NCBI GenBank assembly: GCA_963971535.1
Contig: OZ020598.1
Span: 96,341,935 to 96,405,934 of the forward strand
DNA from: Notolepis coatsorum
Taxonomy: Eukaryota; Chordata; Actinopteri; Aulopiformes; Paralepididae
Reading direction: 5' to 3'
DNA length: 64,000 nt
Both the position numbers and the translations under genes were made by a program. The notes beneath the pieces are model-generated. The model saw nothing but the letters and a program-made list of their open reading frames with translations, was not told the DNA's origin and searched no databases. Positions within the stretch are counted from its first letter, which is position 1; every line of letters starts with the position of its first letter. This document shows positions 61,808-64,000 of this stretch, piece after piece.

Positions 61808-62560
61808 TTGTGTCTTAGTGCTCATGAGGTCTGTCCCCAGATCCCCAGGAATACGTGAACATTATGGGAAATGCGTGTACCGTCTTTCCTCTGTGCATTC
61901 AGTAGAAAGCTGTCGGGCTGCTAGCTAGCCTTGCTTAGCACACATTAATACAATTATTTAATGAGATACAGATGACTAGCCTAGCTGTCGCCCAGAAGTC
62001 CTGAGTTTTAACCCCTTAAGCCCGATCGGGCCGGTACCAGGTTGAGATTTATTTCACATCACTAATAGATCAAGGCAGTCCATATTAATTAATGTAATTA
62101 ATTAATTAAACAGCAGTCAAATTGTATATTTTCAGCACTACGTTTGTTTACCAATGATTTTAAGTGTTATTAGCTAAATACAGTATGAGCTTGTAAAAAT
62201 CTCAGCGCATTGTATCAGAAAACCAGATGATTTAGACGCGAGGAAGTGACGCCGTCATGAAATCGTTGTAGTCCTAAGAAAGAGGAGACCCAGGGCTTTC
62301 GATGGACCAGGTTAAAATTGTTCAGTCGCAGGACAGCATCACTGCTTTTGCGGGACAATGCGGGACACGTAGGTGAGGGAAAACAAATGATTTAAATGCC
62401 TTTATTTCATATTCGACGCCGACGGTAGCACATTTTGTTATTAATCTTATTAAACTGTAGATGCTTCACCTAGCACCGGGATTTGTAACTGCACAAAAGC
62501 ACCGCTATGGGAGGATCTTCTCACTGAGAACACACAGCCTGCGCTTAACATTTTTGTTTT
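61808..62560. other. Intergenic stretch with no recognised gene
   Basis: AT-rich with a TTAATTAATTAATTAAA-like patch near 62090. TTTAACCCCTTAAGCCCGAT near 62008 could be the end of another TTAA-type element, but I found no partner end. GCGGGACAATGCGGGACACG near 62350 echoes GCGGGACATTG and GCGGGACAGG near 63225-63265, so a further diverged repeat may span this area. Confidence 0.4.
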
Positions 62561-63110
62561 CTTTCCCCTCACGATTTATTTAACGTGCCCTGGCTGGCTG
62601 GCTCGGCAAGGCTCTCTCTCCACTCTCTAGCCTATACCGGCTCTACCGGACCCGGTGTCTGTGAGTGATGGGGGCTAGTGGCGGGCGAGGTGGCGAGCTT
62701 CTCTCACGGTTTTCTGGACAGCTTCGGTCCCTCGCTGGCGGCGCCTTGGCGGCTCATCATCATCCCCCGGTGCAAGGTCTGCGTCTCGCCGGAGTCATGG
62801 AGTATTATTAGCAGTTTAAAGACAGCGCAACTGTCTTTCCGGTATGTCAAGTATTTGAGCCGTGCCGTTTATTAAAGTCGACGCGTAAATACGGCAATTG
62901 GGGGTAGAGGTGCGTGTTCACCGGCAGAGGGGTCGGCGGACAGGCAGCAGGCTTTTGCCCCGAGCCGGATTCAAGCCGTCAACACGGAGCTGCACGAGAG
63001 AGCAGTTCAGCACCATGGACAGCGTGACAAATGCACTCATTTCATTGGCTGTCACTCTGTTACACCTATACACGGCTGGCCCCGCAGGGGTAGAGGTGCA
63101 TGTTTCTTCT
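62561..63110. other. CpG-richer segment of unknown nature
   Basis: Locally GC- and CpG-rich compared with its neighbours (for example GGCGGGCGAGGTGGCG near 62681 and CTGGCGGCGCCTTGGCGG near 62734). An 18-bp sequence GGGGTAGAGGTGCRTGTT occurs twice, at 62901-62918 and 63087-63104. Short open frames at 62678-62875 and 62898-63224 match no family I know. It could be part of a dispersed repeat or a promoter/first-exon region; the sequence alone does not decide. Confidence 0.3.
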
Positions 63111-63163
63111 GACTCGAGTGACACTGACACACTTAATTGGAGCGAGGCATTAAATGAACAACA

Positions 63164-63205
63164 TTTAAAAAAAAATAATAATAATAATAATTATTATTAT
63201 TATTG
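63164..63205. repeat. (AAT)n/(ATT)n palindromic simple repeat
   Basis: A run of A, then AATAATAATAATAA, passing into TTATTATTATTATTG. It is self-complementary simple sequence. Confidence 0.9.
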
Positions 63206-63601
63206 TTTTTACCATGATCTTTGAAATGCGGGACATTGTTCTGTTGCAGCGAAACGCGGGACAGGTGGTCACCCTACCAGCCGCACACATAGGAAGCCTA
63301 ACAATTTTTCTTTTAAAAATATTGACGTGAAATGTCATGATTATATCTCACGGGTCAAACAAACCTTATTGCCATAAAATACAATGTATATTGTTTATTT
63401 ACCTTTCTGCGAACATCTAGAAAAAAACTGTGTCGCAATCTGGTGAAAAATGCCTGAGCTATGGACATTATACAAAATATTTCATTCAGGGTCTTTGCTG
63501 CACTGGTGGTACTAAATCCAGATTTAACTCTGCCATCGGAAAGAGGAGATTGATGTATGACATATCCAAAGATGTATGGATGGCCATAATAAGGTAATTT
63601 A
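63206..63601. other. Intergenic stretch with no recognised feature
   Basis: Contains GGACAGGTGGTCACCCTACC near 63259, resembling a terminal motif of some vertebrate DNA elements, but no partner end was found. A minus-strand frame of 89 codons (63355-63624) shows no known domain. Confidence 0.35.
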
Positions 63602-63878
63602 TAGGCATGATATTCTATATTCATATTTCAAATAGCATGTGTCCGGATTGGCAAAATTCAGTACTGTATCTACAAAACCCCCTGTAAATCATCTGGCCTT
63701 TATACATTTGCTTAGATTTGTAGTACACTTGATCTAAAGAAGGTGCTGAATGAGCTCAGTGTCAATTTCTCCTGTCTGGTCAATGTTAGCATGGTGTTAT
63801 TCACCTTCAAAGATGAAAAAAAACATTCCCTGAGGTCCATAGATGTCCCTAGATACCAAGAACATGCAAATGGACCTT
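63602..63878 (-). mobile_element. MITE fragment (same family as 18871-19455), reversed
   Basis: Reverse complement of the middle and 3' part of the complete MITE. Shared blocks include GATATTCTATATTC, GCATGTGTCCGGAT, TTCAGTACTGTAT, TAGCATGGTGTTATTCAC and ACCAAGAACATGCAAATGGA. It is truncated at both ends and more diverged than the copy at 16547. Confidence 0.75.
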
Positions 63879-64000
63879 GTAGAAGTGGAGCATTCTTCCA
63901 TTTACTTGGTTATGTACTTTTAGGTGAATTGTATGGCGGAGGTTAAGAGGTTAAGCTAGGCTAGTGGCCCGTATCCGCTTCCATTCATCTTTGCTAAGCA
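63879..64000. other. Window end, no recognised feature
   Basis: Short unassigned sequence up to the window edge. Confidence 0.4.

Overview
The window looks like a gene-poor, repeat-dominated stretch of a ray-finned fish genome. It holds an L2/Rex1-type LINE, a tRNA-headed SINE-like copy, a fish-style 'AATAAAG(TTA)n' retroposon tail, CA and TCAC microsatellites, a TTAA-flanked piggyBac-like element and GC-rich 3' hairpins ending in CTAG. No intact host protein-coding gene, rRNA or tRNA can be supported. The only recognisable protein homology is a broken LINE reverse transcriptase. The very long open frames elsewhere are by-products of short tandem repeats that lack stop codons on one strand.

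Layout. (1) 1-14941: a 20-bp purine-rich minisatellite of about 740 units, containing a head-to-tail 3,716-bp higher-order duplication. (2) 14942-16142: a 5'-truncated LINE RT fragment abutting the minisatellite. (3) 16143-17071: a large foldback whose arms carry a 10-bp relative of the minisatellite around a MITE fragment. (4) 17072-20894: mixed intergenic DNA with CA, TCAC and AT microsatellites, a complete MITE with inverted ends, a SINE-like copy, a 200-N gap and a retroposon 3' tail ending in (TTA)n. (5) 20895-59887: a 39-kb chain of eleven copies of one non-coding mobile element. (6) 59888-60001: (TTA)n again. (7) 60137-61803: a TTAA-flanked piggyBac-like non-autonomous element. (8) 61808-64000: unassigned sequence, partly CpG-rich, plus a reversed fragment of the MITE seen earlier.

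The main discovery is the 39-kb chain. Each full copy starts AGTGTGGGTGACC with a local hairpin and has a conserved non-coding core of about 0.85 kb. Next come one to three copies of a 'D' module and then a central tandem array. A diverged D' module follows, then the inverted counterpart GTCACCCACACT about 30 bp inside the 3' end, and finally a GC-rich hairpin and CTAG. Ends lie at T/T. This fits the anatomy of a Helentron-associated non-autonomous element (HINE/DINE-1-like, Helitron2 group): asymmetric inverted repeats, central tandem repeats, 3' stem-loop and T-T target. No Rep/helicase gene is present, so an autonomous partner elsewhere is inferred.

The chain records its own history. One copy (24820-28697) sits cleanly inside the 5' T-rich tract of another, and carries almost the same 2.6-kb array as the copy next door. 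This suggests rolling-circle copying moved a whole satellite. In four copies the central slot holds a different (CGGAAAAA-type) array, and one copy is a chimera of both. The elements therefore behave as containers for swappable satellite DNA. The whole chain appears to have landed in the (TTA)n tail of an older retroposon.
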